Source: DASPHG01 sp963748315
Lineage (GTDB): Bacteria; Actinomycetota; Thermoleophilia; Solirubrobacterales; Thermoleophilaceae
NCBI GenBank assembly: GCA_963748315.1
Contig: CAVVIK010000010.1
Location: 186,001-250,000, forward strand
Length of the DNA: 64,000 nucleotides
Direction: 5' to 3'
Under the pieces are notes generated by a model that worked only from the letters and a program-made list of their open reading frames with translations, ran no database searches and was not told the origin of the DNA. Below, piece by piece: positions 29,579-37,845 of this stretch. How positions within the stretch are numbered: the first letter of the stretch is position 1; every line of letters starts with the position of its first letter. A program made the translations under genes and the position numbers.

Positions 29579-30516
29579 CAGGGACCTTCCTCCTCACCGG
29601 GCGGCGGCGGGGGGTTCTTCTCCTCCTTGGCGGTCTTCTTCTGCTCCTCAGGAGTCACTTCGCCGGCGTCCTGATCGGCCGCCTCGCGCTCCTCGCGCTG
29701 CTCGGCCAGGCCCTCCTGCGCCTCCTTGATGTCCGCGGTCTGCTGCTCGGCCCACGCTTCGTACTCGTCGGCCGGCAGCACGACGACGCGCGTCCGCATG
29801 TCGGCGTGGCCCTCGCCGCAGAGCTCCGCGCATGCGCCCTCATACGTCCCCTCCTCGTCGGCGCGGAACCAGGTTTCGTTCGTGTGCCCCGGGATCGCGT
29901 CGGCCTTGCCCCCGAGCTTCGGGACCCACCAGGAGTGCGCGACGTCTGATGAGTAGATCTTCAGCGTCACGGTCTGGTTCACCGGGACATAGAGGGTGTG
30001 GAAGCTGAAGAGCTGGTCCTCCGAGTCCTCGTAGTCGTAGCGCCAGATGTACTGCTGCGAGTTGACGCTGATCTTCAGCGCGTTCCCGTCCGGCGGCTCC
30101 TTCTGGTTGATCGTCGCGTAGTCCGATCCCTCTGCCTGCTCGATCGCGCTGGCCTTCGAGTTGGGCGGATCCTTGATCCCCGGCAGATACACGAAGGTGA
30201 CGGTGGCGAGCAGCACGAGGATCAGGGCCGCGCCGATCGTCCACGAGATCTCGAGCGGCGTGTTGCCTCGAATCTGTGCGGCCTCGGGCCCGCCTCTGCG
30301 CGCACGGAACTTGATCAGCGAGTAGATCAACACGCTCTCGACGAGCAGGAAGATCACGAGCCCGATGTAGAGCGTGATCTTGTAGAGCGTGTCGATGTCG
30401 TTCGCGTTCTCCGACGGCCCCGACTCGGGCGAGATCAGGTCCGCCGACGCCTCCGGCGCGAGGACCAGTAGTACGGCGAGAACTACGAAGAGGATCGGGC
30501 GCAGGGACGGTCGCAA
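29578..30516 (-). CDS. ctaC: Cytochrome c oxidase subunit II without haem c (second oxidase)
   Basis: 312 aa. A cleavable-looking signal sequence (residues 1-25, ending APEASA), two helices, and the Cu-A domain with CAELCGEGHADM. The cytochrome c domain of the first ctaC is absent; instead there is a long charged tail, rich in Glu, Lys and Gln and ending in a proline run. It would need a separate electron donor. The tail could be a coiled coil. The start overlaps nothing; an enoyl-CoA hydratase gene ends 19 nt upstream on the same strand. Confidence 0.93.
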   Translation of the reverse strand: MRPSLRPILFVVLAVLLVLAPEASADLISPESGPSENANDIDTLYKITLYIGLVIFLLVESVLIYSLIKFRARRGGPEAAQIRGNTPLEISWTIGAALILVLLATVTFVYLPGIKDPPNSKASAIEQAEGSDYATINQKEPPDGNALKISVNSQQYIWRYDYEDSEDQLFSFHTLYVPVNQTVTLKIYSSDVAHSWWVPKLGGKADAIPGHTNETWFRADEEGTYEGACAELCGEGHADMRTRVVVLPADEYEAWAEQQTADIKEAQEGLAEQREEREAADQDAGEVTPEEQKKTAKEEKNPPPPPGEEEGP

Positions 30517-30535
30517 GGCCGCGCAGTTATACCTA

Positions 30536-31330
30536 CTAGCCCCCGGTGAACTGCGGCTCGCGCTTCTCGATGAACGCGCCGACTCCCTCCTGGAAGTCCT
30601 TCGATCGCGCCAACGCGTGCTGCAGCTCCGCCTCGAGGTCGAGCTGGCCCGTCATGTCGGGGTAGAGCATCCGGTTGAGCGCCTTCTTGGTGCCCGCATA
30701 GGACCGCGTGGGCCCGGCCGCGAGCCGCTCAACCAGCGCGTTCGCCTCGTCCATCAGCCGGTCGTCGGCGTGGACGGCGTTGATGAGACCCCAGTCGAGC
30801 GCGCGCTGGGCGTCGATCCGCTCGCCCAGCATCGCCATCTGGAACGCCCGCGCCTTGCCGACGGTCGCCGGGACGAAGAGCGTCGAGCCGCCATCCGGCA
30901 TCAGGCCGATGTTCACGAACGCGAGCCCGAAGAAGGCCGATTCCGCCGCGAGGATCAGGTCGCAGGCGAGCGCCAGGGAGAGGCCGATCCCGACGGCGGG
31001 GCCGTTCACCGCGGCAATGACCGGTTTCTCGAGCTCGCGGATTCCCACGATGATCGGGTGGTAGACCTCGTGGAGAGTCTGCGAGACGTTCGGCATGTTG
31101 TCCTCGGGGTGCGGCTCGAAGCCGGCCTTCAGGTCGGCTCCCGATGAGAACCCGCGCCCCGCGCCGGTGATCAGCACCGCCCGCACCGACGGGTCGGCGG
31201 CGTCCTCGTTCACCGCCTGTCTCAGTTCCGCCCCGAATTCGGCGGTCCAGGCGTTCAGCGTTTCCGGGCGATTCAGCGTGATCCGGCCAATGCCGCCGGA
31301 CTGCTGCCATTGGATCGTGGTGTAGCTCAT
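30536..31330 (-). CDS. Enoyl-CoA hydratase/isomerase family protein (PaaG-like)
   Basis: 264 aa from the ATG at 31330, preceded by GGGGAGG about 9 nt upstream. Crotonase signatures: oxyanion-hole residues in FSSGADLKAG and NGPAVGIGLSLALACD. The second catalytic Glu of true hydratases is not in the usual place; instead NIGLMPDGGST carries the Asp typical of PaaG-like isomerases. It may therefore isomerise rather than hydrate CoA esters. It is oriented with the second oxidase genes but is functionally closer to the beta-oxidation genes at 49-55 kb. Confidence 0.85.
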   Translation of the reverse strand: MSYTTIQWQQSGGIGRITLNRPETLNAWTAEFGAELRQAVNEDAADPSVRAVLITGAGRGFSSGADLKAGFEPHPEDNMPNVSQTLHEVYHPIIVGIRELEKPVIAAVNGPAVGIGLSLALACDLILAAESAFFGLAFVNIGLMPDGGSTLFVPATVGKARAFQMAMLGERIDAQRALDWGLINAVHADDRLMDEANALVERLAAGPTRSYAGTKKALNRMLYPDMTGQLDLEAELQHALARSKDFQEGVGAFIEKREPQFTGG

Positions 31331-31361
31331 GGACTGGCATCCTCCCCGATTGCGACGTGTC

Positions 31362-32073
31362 ATGATGGCCGCCGTGCGCAGGGGTCTCGGCAGGGCGCTC
31401 GCGGTAGCCGTTTTTGCGTCGCTTCTCGAGCGGCACGAACGCGTGGGCGGACGGGACCATCACGGCGCGTCCGCCGAACAGCTTCGGCTCGTCCGTCACC
31501 ACGATCGACCAGGGCGAGAAGGTCACGTTCCAGAACATGGACATCAGCGGGCACGACGTCACGTCGAACCAGACCGGCGACGACGGCTCCCCGCTCTTCA
31601 GGTCCGCCCTCATCGGGCCGGGCTCGTCCGGGCCGGTCGAGGGCACGGAGTACCTGACGACGGGCAGCTACGACTTCTTCTGCAGCGTGCACCCCGGCAT
31701 GGAGGCCGCCCTCGAGGTCACCTCGGCCGGCACCCCCGTTCCCCGGCCGGAGCCGGAGGGCGTGGCCGTGAAGGTCGTGTCGAGGAGCCTCGACCGCGTC
31801 GTTGAGACCGGCAAGCTCAAGCTGAAGGTCCGGTCGCGGAGGGGGGAGGTCATCCTCGGCGCACGGGCGAAGACGCGCAAGACGACGATCGCGCTCGGCA
31901 GCAAGAAGCTTCAGTTCGACCAGGCGGACGAGCGGAAGGTCGCGCTCAAGCTGTCCGACTCCGCGCGCAAGGCTTTGCGGAAGCGGAGGAGCGCCACGCT
32001 GATCGCGACGGCGACGGCCACCCATGGGGGCGGCCACACCGAACGCGCGACGGCTCGACGTAAGCTGGACTAG
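31362..32073 (+). CDS. Secreted cupredoxin-like copper protein (one frameshift)
   Basis: About 236 aa after correction. An N-terminal signal peptide (MMAAVRRGLGRALAVAVFASLL, cleavage after AWA) is in one frame and the mature protein in the next; an extra G near 31427 (CTCGAGC) separates them. The mature part begins with DGTITARPPNSFG and has a plastocyanin/azurin-like fold with copper ligands visible as GHDVTS (His) and FFCSVHPGM (Cys, His, Met). The last 110 residues are basic and repeat-like, perhaps a wall-binding region. It precedes the MBL and SCP2-R2lox genes on the same strand and could donate electrons. Confidence 0.75.
32061..32066 (+). promoter_or_regulatory. -10-like hexamer TAAGCT before the MBL hydrolase
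   Basis: TAAGCT lies 7 nt before the ATG at 32074, inside the last codons of the cupredoxin gene. It may give a separate leaderless transcript for the MBL-R2lox pair. Confidence 0.3.
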
Positions 32074-32724
32074 ATGCTCATCGACTCGGTGGAGTGGCTC
32101 GGCCACTCCGGTTTCCGGGTCAGAGCCGCCCGCACGACGATCTACATCGATCCCTACCGGGTCGCCGCCGACGCCGCGCCGGCGGACCTGATCCTCGTCA
32201 CGCACGGTCACTACGACCACTTCTCGCCTCAGGACATCGAGGCGATCTGGCACAAGCGCACATGGTTGATCGCTCCCGCCGCCGTCGCGGAGCAGGTGGG
32301 CGGGCGCGTCCTCTCGATCGCCCCGGGCGAGGTGATCGACCCCGAGTTCGCGCACGGCGTGTCGATTCGCGCGCTCGCGGCGTACAACACCTCCAAGCGC
32401 GACGCCGACGGCAAGGTGTTCCACGCGCGCGAGGCGGGCTGGGTCGGCTTCGATGTGAACATCCGCGGCGAGCGGCTCTACCACGCGGGCGACACCGACG
32501 TGATTCCGGAGATGGACCAGGTGAGCGGCGTGGACGTCGCGCTCCTACCGGTGAGCGGCACCTACGTGATGACCGCCGACGAGGCCGCGGAGGCCGCGCG
32601 CCGGATCCAGCCCCGGCTGGCGGTTCCGATGCACTGGGGCCGGCACATCGGGACGAAAGAGGACGCCGAGCGCTTCGCCGAGCTGACGCCCGTCCCTGTC
32701 GCAATAATGGAGCCGGTCAGCTGA
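32074..32724 (+). CDS. MBL-fold metal-dependent hydrolase (UlaG/YtfK-like)
   Basis: 216 aa. The metallo-beta-lactamase motif is THGHYDHFS (near residue 48), a second metal ligand region is YHAGDTDVIPEM (near 140), and a late ligand is in PMHWGRHIG (near 188). The short N-terminus starting WLGHSGFRV is typical of the UlaG-like group, which cleaves lactones or phosphodiesters. The substrate is unknown. Its stop overlaps the start of the SCP2-R2lox gene (TGATG), which argues for a shared pathway. Confidence 0.85.
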   Translation: MLIDSVEWLGHSGFRVRAARTTIYIDPYRVAADAAPADLILVTHGHYDHFSPQDIEAIWHKRTWLIAPAAVAEQVGGRVLSIAPGEVIDPEFAHGVSIRALAAYNTSKRDADGKVFHAREAGWVGFDVNIRGERLYHAGDTDVIPEMDQVSGVDVALLPVSGTYVMTADEAAEAARRIQPRLAVPMHWGRHIGTKEDAERFAELTPVPVAIMEPVS

Positions 32725-34478
32725 TGGACAGAACACGTCAAGCCGTGGCGGTTATGGCCCGGGAGGACCCGGCGCTCGCTGCCAGGCTCGTCATCCAGAC
32801 GCTCCCGGCGGCGGCAGCGAAGGTGCCGGGGAAGCTGACGTACGGCCTGGTCGTCGAGGGCCTCGGCGAGTACACGGTCGTGATCGACTCCGGCCGCGCC
32901 GAGGTCATCGAGGGGCTGAATGGCACGACCGACTTCAACCTGTCCACGAACGTCAGCGGGCTTGCGGCCCTCGCTGCGGGCACCAGCCCGATGCGGCTGA
33001 TCGTCTCGGGTCGCGTCCGCATCCGCGGCAACCGCCTCCGAGCGCGCAAGCTGCGCGCGATGTCCAACGGGCCCGTCGACCTCGCCGACGTGGTCGCGAA
33101 CGGCGGCAGCGTCGATCCCGATCTCCTGTACCGCTCGCTGCCGTACCTCATCGACCCCGAATGGACGCGCGGCCACGCGTATCTGCTGCGCTACGCGATC
33201 GGCGAGCAGTCGTGGGACATCGAGGTGCGCGACGGCGAGCCGATCCGCGTCTCCGAGCCGGCGAACGGCCGCCAGCCGGACTCGGTCGTCGCCGTGTCCC
33301 CGGAGACCTTCCGCAAGCTCGTCAGCCGAGAGCTCTCGCCGACGGACGCGATGCGTCTCCAGCTCACGTCGGTCGAGGGCCAGATCTACCCGGTGACCCT
33401 GCTCGGCCGCTGGATCGACCGCTCGCAGGGCCGCGACGACGCGGAGCTCGAGCGCGAGCGCCGGCAGCGCGAGCTCCAGGCCTCGCGCGCCGGGAGCTGG
33501 GGCTCGACCGTGAACGGGGCCTCGGCGTCGCCGGGCCAGGGCGATCCCGCGCACGAGGCGGAGGGCAAGCGGCGAGCCGGCGGGGCCCTGCTCACCTACG
33601 GCCAGCTCTACGCCCTGTGGGAGAAGCAGAACTGGAAGGCACACGAGCTCGACTTCACGATCGACAAGGAGCAGTGGGTGACGACCCCTGCGGAGTCGCA
33701 GGCGCACACCGCCTGGAGCCTCGGCTCGTTCTACATCGGCGAGGAGCGCGTCACCGCCGACCTGGCTCCGTTCCTGCTCGCCGCGCCCAGCGGTGAGGTC
33801 GAGATGTTCCTCGCCACGCAGCTCGTGGACGAGGCGCGGCACACCGCTTTCTTCGACCGCTTCGGCGGCGAGGTGATGGCGCTGTCCGCCGACGACCTCC
33901 GCGGACGGATGCGCGAGCTCGAGGCGACGATGATCCCCGCGTGGCACGAGACGTTCGACGCGGGCCTGCGCGAGACGGCCAACCGCATCAAGGCCGAGCC
34001 CGACAACCTCGACCTCTTCGTCGAGGGGATCTGCACGTACCACCTGATCATCGAAGGCGTGCTCGCGATGACCGGCCAGCGGCTGATCCTCAAGTACATG
34101 GAGGACCACGACCTTTACCCGGGCTTCCAGCAGGGGTTCTCGCTCGTCGAGCGCGACGAGCACCGCCATATCGCGTTCGGCGTGCGGTTCATGAAGGACG
34201 TGATGGAGCAGGATGAGGCCCGCTTCCGGCCGATCATCGAGCAACGCGTGCGCGAGCTCGTGCCGAAGGCCGTTCGGGTGTTCGTGCCCCCGTACGCGGA
34301 CAGCGCCGAGAGCTTCGTCTCCTACGGCTACGACTCCACTCAGATCTACGGCTACGCGTACCGCGCGCTCAAGCGCAGGATGGGGGTCATCGGGCTCGAC
34401 TGCCCGCCGCCGGAGGAGCTGATGCCCGGGCCGATCGCCGAGGGCGAGGCCGTACAGGCGGTCGGGGCGGCGTCGTGA
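32724..34478 (+). CDS. SCP2-SCP2-R2lox fusion: R2-like ligand-binding oxidase with lipid-carrier domains
   Basis: 584 aa, three parts. Residues about 20-115 and 130-235 each look like a sterol-carrier SCP2 domain. A linker (240-285, rich in Arg, Glu and Gly) leads to a ferritin-like domain (288-560) that matches R2-like ligand-binding oxidases such as Mycobacterium Rv0233. All metal ligands of that family can be placed: Glu340 (GEERV), Glu370 and His373 (DEARH), Glu444 (IIEG), Glu479 and His482 (DEHRH). The Val and Tyr that form the ether cross-link are also present (Val343, Tyr439). R2lox proteins hold a Mn/Fe centre and a long-chain fatty acid. Fusion to lipid-carrier domains suggests an oxidase acting on a delivered lipid; that is inference. 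Confidence 0.85.
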   Translation: MDRTRQAVAVMAREDPALAARLVIQTLPAAAAKVPGKLTYGLVVEGLGEYTVVIDSGRAEVIEGLNGTTDFNLSTNVSGLAALAAGTSPMRLIVSGRVRIRGNRLRARKLRAMSNGPVDLADVVANGGSVDPDLLYRSLPYLIDPEWTRGHAYLLRYAIGEQSWDIEVRDGEPIRVSEPANGRQPDSVVAVSPETFRKLVSRELSPTDAMRLQLTSVEGQIYPVTLLGRWIDRSQGRDDAELERERRQRELQASRAGSWGSTVNGASASPGQGDPAHEAEGKRRAGGALLTYGQLYALWEKQNWKAHELDFTIDKEQWVTTPAESQAHTAWSLGSFYIGEERVTADLAPFLLAAPSGEVEMFLATQLVDEARHTAFFDRFGGEVMALSADDLRGRMRELEATMIPAWHETFDAGLRETANRIKAEPDNLDLFVEGICTYHLIIEGVLAMTGQRLILKYMEDHDLYPGFQQGFSLVERDEHRHIAFGVRFMKDVMEQDEARFRPIIEQRVRELVPKAVRVFVPPYADSAESFVSYGYDSTQIYGYAYRALKRRMGVIGLDCPPPEELMPGPIAEGEAVQAVGAAS

Positions 34479-34524
34479 TCAGGCTCCAGGGCCCTGCTTC
34501 GTATAAGCAGGTGAGGAAGCCACC

Positions 34525-34776
34525 ATCCGACGCATTCCACGCAAACGCCGCCAGGTAAAGCCTGCAGTTCTCTGGGTCGCACGGGTCTGCGGCTTCCGCT
34601 ACGACAAGGGCCGCGACGCGTATGTCCTCAGGGTCGTCGGGAACCGGGTCGGCCCCGTGATTCGCAGCCGCCCGCCGGTCGACAGCGCGGCGGCACAGAT
34701 CGAGTGGTCGGAGTCGATGGACCGGCTGGCCGAACAGCAGCGAAGCGGCGCCGAGCGCGACGTTCTCAAGCACTAA
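34525..34776 (+). CDS. Small basic protein with non-standard start (probable)
   Basis: A frame with strongly GC-rich third positions runs to the TAA at 34774-34776 and encodes a basic N-terminus (RRIPRKRRQVKP) followed by WVARVCGFRYDKGRDAYVLRVV and a short acidic end. There is an in-frame TAA just upstream and no ATG, GTG or TTG before the conserved part. The best start is an ATC at 34525, 6 nt after GAGGAA; alternatively an indel hides a normal start. About 83 aa. No family recognised. It fills the gap between the R2lox and PAP2 genes. Confidence 0.5.
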   Translation: MRRIPRKRRQVKPAVLWVARVCGFRYDKGRDAYVLRVVGNRVGPVIRSRPPVDSAAAQIEWSESMDRLAEQQRSGAERDVLKH

Positions 34777-34783
34777 CCGCGGA

Positions 34784-34789
34784 TATCCT
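34784..34789 (+). promoter_or_regulatory. -10-like hexamer TATCCT before the PAP2 gene
   Basis: TATCCT lies 8 nt before the ATG at 34798, just after the stop of the 83-aa gene; a likely near-leaderless promoter. Confidence 0.35.
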
Positions 34790-34797
34790 CGGGGCGC

Positions 34798-35652
34798 ATG
34801 CGCCGGGCGATCAGAACTCTGGCCGCCGGCGCCGTCGTGGCCGGGGTTGCGGCGCCGCTCTTCCGGCGCCGCCTGAAGCTGCCGCGCCCGGTCGTGAGCG
34901 CGCTCGCCTGGCAGGCGCCGTACGCGCTCACCGTCGCGCTGCCGCGCACTCGCCTGCGCGACGCCGGCGTATACGGGCTTCAGATGCTCGCGTACGTCGC
35001 TCACTACGAGATGCCTAATGACGACCCCGAGGCGTTGCTGCGCCGGCTCAGGGTCGACTACCCGATCAAGGTCGACCGCGCGCTGGGCGGCGGCGTCGCC
35101 CCGACGGTGAGGCTGCAGCGCAGCCTCGGCGGCGGCGAGGGCGTGGTGCGGCGCCACGACCTGTGGCTCTCGTGGGTGCACTGGAGCTGGTTCTTCTTCC
35201 CGCACTCGACCGCCGCGTACGTGCTCTGGCGGTGGCCCGACCGGTTCCCTCGCGCGGCAGGCCAGCTGGCGGCCACCTTCGATCTCGGCTGCATCGTCTA
35301 CTGGGCCGTGCCCACAGCGCCGCCGTGGTGGGCCGCGAAGAACGGCAATCTCGAGCCCGTGCGGCGGATCATGGTGGACGCCGGGGAGCATTACTGGGGA
35401 CGGCTCTGGCGGCCGCTTTACGATTCGTTGGCCGGGAACCCCCTAGCCGCGATGCCATCTCTTCACTTCGGGACCTCCGTGATGGCGGCACACGTCCTGT
35501 CGGACGTCGGCCGCGGCCACGGCGCGGTCGGTTGGGCGTACACCGGAGCGCTCGGGCTTGCGCTCGTCTACCTGGGTGAGCACTACGTCGTCGACCTGCT
35601 CGCCGGCCTCGCGCTCGCGGAGGCGGTTCGCCTGGGGGCGAGGAGGCTGTGA
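34798..35652 (+). CDS. PAP2-superfamily membrane phosphatase (Aur1/Ipt1-like)
   Basis: 284 aa with about five membrane helices. The catalytic phosphatase motifs are AMPSLHFGTS (near residue 217) and GEHYVVDLLAG (near 260), each with its essential His. The architecture matches the PAP2_3 (inositolphosphorylceramide synthase/Aur1-like) group that transfers or removes phosphate from lipid-linked substrates. Its stop overlaps the GTG of the next gene, a flippase-like membrane protein, so the two may act together on an envelope lipid. Confidence 0.85.
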   Translation: MRRAIRTLAAGAVVAGVAAPLFRRRLKLPRPVVSALAWQAPYALTVALPRTRLRDAGVYGLQMLAYVAHYEMPNDDPEALLRRLRVDYPIKVDRALGGGVAPTVRLQRSLGGGEGVVRRHDLWLSWVHWSWFFFPHSTAAYVLWRWPDRFPRAAGQLAATFDLGCIVYWAVPTAPPWWAAKNGNLEPVRRIMVDAGEHYWGRLWRPLYDSLAGNPLAAMPSLHFGTSVMAAHVLSDVGRGHGAVGWAYTGALGLALVYLGEHYVVDLLAGLALAEAVRLGARRL

Positions 35653-36821
35653 CGACGGAGCCTGAGGTCACCGAGCTCACCCAGGAGGAGCAGGACCTAG
35701 AGGAGGACGCGCGTGTAGAGGAGGGCGCGAATCTTCTCCGCGATCGGAAGCGCCTCATCTCGTTCGGCCTGATCCTGGTGCTCGGGATCGTGGCGATCTA
35801 CGTCGTGTTCCCGAAGATCGCCGGCTTCGAGGACTCACTCGAGAAGATGGACGAGGCGACGTGGTACTGGATCGTCGTCGCGATCGGATTCAACCTCGCG
35901 GCGTTCGGCGCGTACGTGATGCTGTTCAAGGGGGTCCTTGGCGGGAGCATCGCCCAGAGGGTCAACGAGCGGCTCGACACTCGCGCGAGCTACCAGATCA
36001 CCATGGCTGGCCTGGCAGCGACGCGGATCTTCTCCGCTGCAGGCGTCGGCGGCCTGGTCGTCACCTACTGGGCGCTGCGCAAGGCCGGGATGGAGCGCCG
36101 GCGGGCGGCGTGCCGGATGGTGGCGTTCCTCGCGCTCACCTACGTCTTCTACCTCGGGGCCCTGATCGTCTTCGGCGTCCTGCTGCGCACCGGTGTCCTG
36201 CCCGGCGCCAACCCGTCCGGCGGCACGATCGTGCCCGCCGCGATCGCGGGCGTCGTCCTGGTGCTGCTCGGGCTCGTCGCCCTCATCCCCGGCGACATCG
36301 AGCGCCGGCTGGCCGAGTTCTCACAGGGGTACCGGCGGTCGCGCCTCGCCAAGCGGGTTGCCACCGGGCCAGCCACCCTCGCCACTGGGATCCGGACCGC
36401 GATCGCCTATGTCCGCCACCCAGGGCGCGGTTTCGCCGCCGTGTTCGGCGCCCTCGGGTTCTGGGCGGCAAACATCGGAATCCTCTGGGCCAGCTTCGAG
36501 GCGTACGGGGGAGACGTGCCGTTCGGCGTCCTGGTGCAGGGCTTCTTCGTCGGCATGGCGGCGAACCTGATCCCCTCGCCCGCCGGCGGGGTTGGCTCTG
36601 TGGACGCCGGCATGATCGCCGCCTTCGTGCTGTTCGACATTCCGACCGCCACGGTCTTCGCGGCCGTCCTCACGTACCGTGTGATCGCGTTCTGGATCCC
36701 GATTCCGCTCGGGATCATCGCCTACATCCAGCTGCGGGCTACCGTTGCGACGTGGGAGGCCGAGGACCGCGACACGGCCTATACTTCAAAAAGTAAAGTA
36801 AGGGCGGAGGCCACCACTTGA
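35649..36821 (+). CDS. Lysylphosphatidylglycerol-synthase-type transmembrane (UPF0104/YbhN) protein
   Basis: 390 aa from a GTG at 35649. An acidic cytoplasmic N-terminus of about 35 residues precedes roughly eight helices. Family markers: the short GLAATRIFSAAGVGGLVVTYW segment and PSPAGGVGSVDAGMIAAF near the C-terminus, both typical of the LPG_synthase_TM/UPF0104 family. The soluble aminoacyl-transferase domain of true MprF is absent, so it is a flippase-like half only. It overlaps both neighbours by 4 bp or less (PAP2 before, trxB after). Confidence 0.85.
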   Translation: MTTEPEVTELTQEEQDLEEDARVEEGANLLRDRKRLISFGLILVLGIVAIYVVFPKIAGFEDSLEKMDEATWYWIVVAIGFNLAAFGAYVMLFKGVLGGSIAQRVNERLDTRASYQITMAGLAATRIFSAAGVGGLVVTYWALRKAGMERRRAACRMVAFLALTYVFYLGALIVFGVLLRTGVLPGANPSGGTIVPAAIAGVVLVLLGLVALIPGDIERRLAEFSQGYRRSRLAKRVATGPATLATGIRTAIAYVRHPGRGFAAVFGALGFWAANIGILWASFEAYGGDVPFGVLVQGFFVGMAANLIPSPAGGVGSVDAGMIAAFVLFDIPTATVFAAVLTYRVIAFWIPIPLGIIAYIQLRATVATWEAEDRDTAYTSKSKVRAEATT

Positions 36822-37828
36822 GCGACAACAACGGCAAAGTCGAGAACGTCATCATCATCGGCAGCGGGCCCGCCGGGTACACGGCGGCGCTCTACACCGC
36901 GCGCGCGGACCTCGAGCCGCTCGTCTTCGAGGGTTTCGCCTGGGGCGGGCTGCTTCAGCAGACCACCGAGGTCGAGAACTACCCCGGCTACCGCGAAGGC
37001 GTGATGGGGCCGGAGATGATGCAGGAGTTCCGCGATCAGGCCGAGCGCTTCGGGGCGCGGCTCATGACCGAGGACGTCGACCGCGTCGAGCTCGCCCAGG
37101 AAGGTGGCATCCACAAGGTCTTCGTGGGCGACCAGGAGTACCGCGCGAGGTCGGTCATCCTGGCCATGGGCGCCGAGCCCAAGAAGCTCGGGGTTCCGGG
37201 CGAGGATGAGCTGGCGGCCCGCGGGGTCTCCTACTGCGCCACCTGCGACGCCGCCTTCTTCCGTGACAAGCCGACGATCGTCGTCGGCGGCGGCGACACG
37301 GCGATGGAGGACGCCCTGTTCCTGGCGAAGTTCGCCAAGAACGTGAAGATCGTCCACCGCCGCGACGAGTTCCGCGCCTCGGCGATCATGCTCGACCGCG
37401 CGAGGGAGGCGGCCAACATCGAGCTGCTGACCCCGTACGTCGTCGACAAGTTCGAGGCCGGCGACGACGGCGCGCTCGGCACCGCCGTGCTGGAGAACAC
37501 CCAGGGCGGCGACGGCGAGACCATCGAGATCGACGGCGCGTTCATCGCAATCGGCCACGAGCCGAACTCGCACTTGGTCGACGGCCAGATCGATCTCGAC
37601 GACGAGGGCTACGTGGTCACCCAGGGCAAGTCGACCCGCACCAACCTCGAAGGCGTGTTCGCCGCGGGCGACCTCGTCGACCACACCTACCGCCAGGCAG
37701 TCACGGCTGCCGGCAGCGGCTGCCAGGCGGCGCTCGACGCCGAGTGGTACCTGCGCGACCGTCCGCCGGATCCCGAGGCGCACTGGGCGTCCAAGGACGA
37801 GGCGACGGCCCCGGCGACACCGCGCTAG
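36818..37828 (+). CDS. trxB: Thioredoxin-disulfide reductase
   Basis: 336 aa from a TTG at 36818 with GGGCGGAGG about 8 nt upstream. FAD site IIGSGPAGYTAALYTARA (residues 13-30), redox-active CATC at Cys140 and Cys143, NADPH site VVGGGDTAMEDALF, and the C-terminal GVFAAGDLVDHTYRQA. It reduces thioredoxin with NADPH in the cytoplasm. The C-terminus is about 20 residues longer than usual and acidic. No thioredoxin gene is next to it. NADPH from the pentose phosphate cluster would feed it. Confidence 0.95.
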   Translation: MSDNNGKVENVIIIGSGPAGYTAALYTARADLEPLVFEGFAWGGLLQQTTEVENYPGYREGVMGPEMMQEFRDQAERFGARLMTEDVDRVELAQEGGIHKVFVGDQEYRARSVILAMGAEPKKLGVPGEDELAARGVSYCATCDAAFFRDKPTIVVGGGDTAMEDALFLAKFAKNVKIVHRRDEFRASAIMLDRAREAANIELLTPYVVDKFEAGDDGALGTAVLENTQGGDGETIEIDGAFIAIGHEPNSHLVDGQIDLDDEGYVVTQGKSTRTNLEGVFAAGDLVDHTYRQAVTAAGSGCQAALDAEWYLRDRPPDPEAHWASKDEATAPATPR

Positions 37829-37833
37829 CCGAA

Positions 37834-37839
37834 TAGGCT
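37834..37839 (+). promoter_or_regulatory. -10-like hexamer TAGGCT, leaderless start of the gulonolactone-oxidase-like gene
   Basis: TAGGCT lies exactly 6 nt before the ATG at 37846, in the short gap after trxB, with no ribosome site. Confidence 0.45.
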
Positions 37840-37845
37840 CGGGCC

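Noticed and set aside
28235..29674. 479-aa plus-strand frame over the second ctaD
   Set aside because: A mirror of the GC3-biased subunit I gene; His/Asp/Glu/Arg-rich composition is typical of antisense frames in such genomes.
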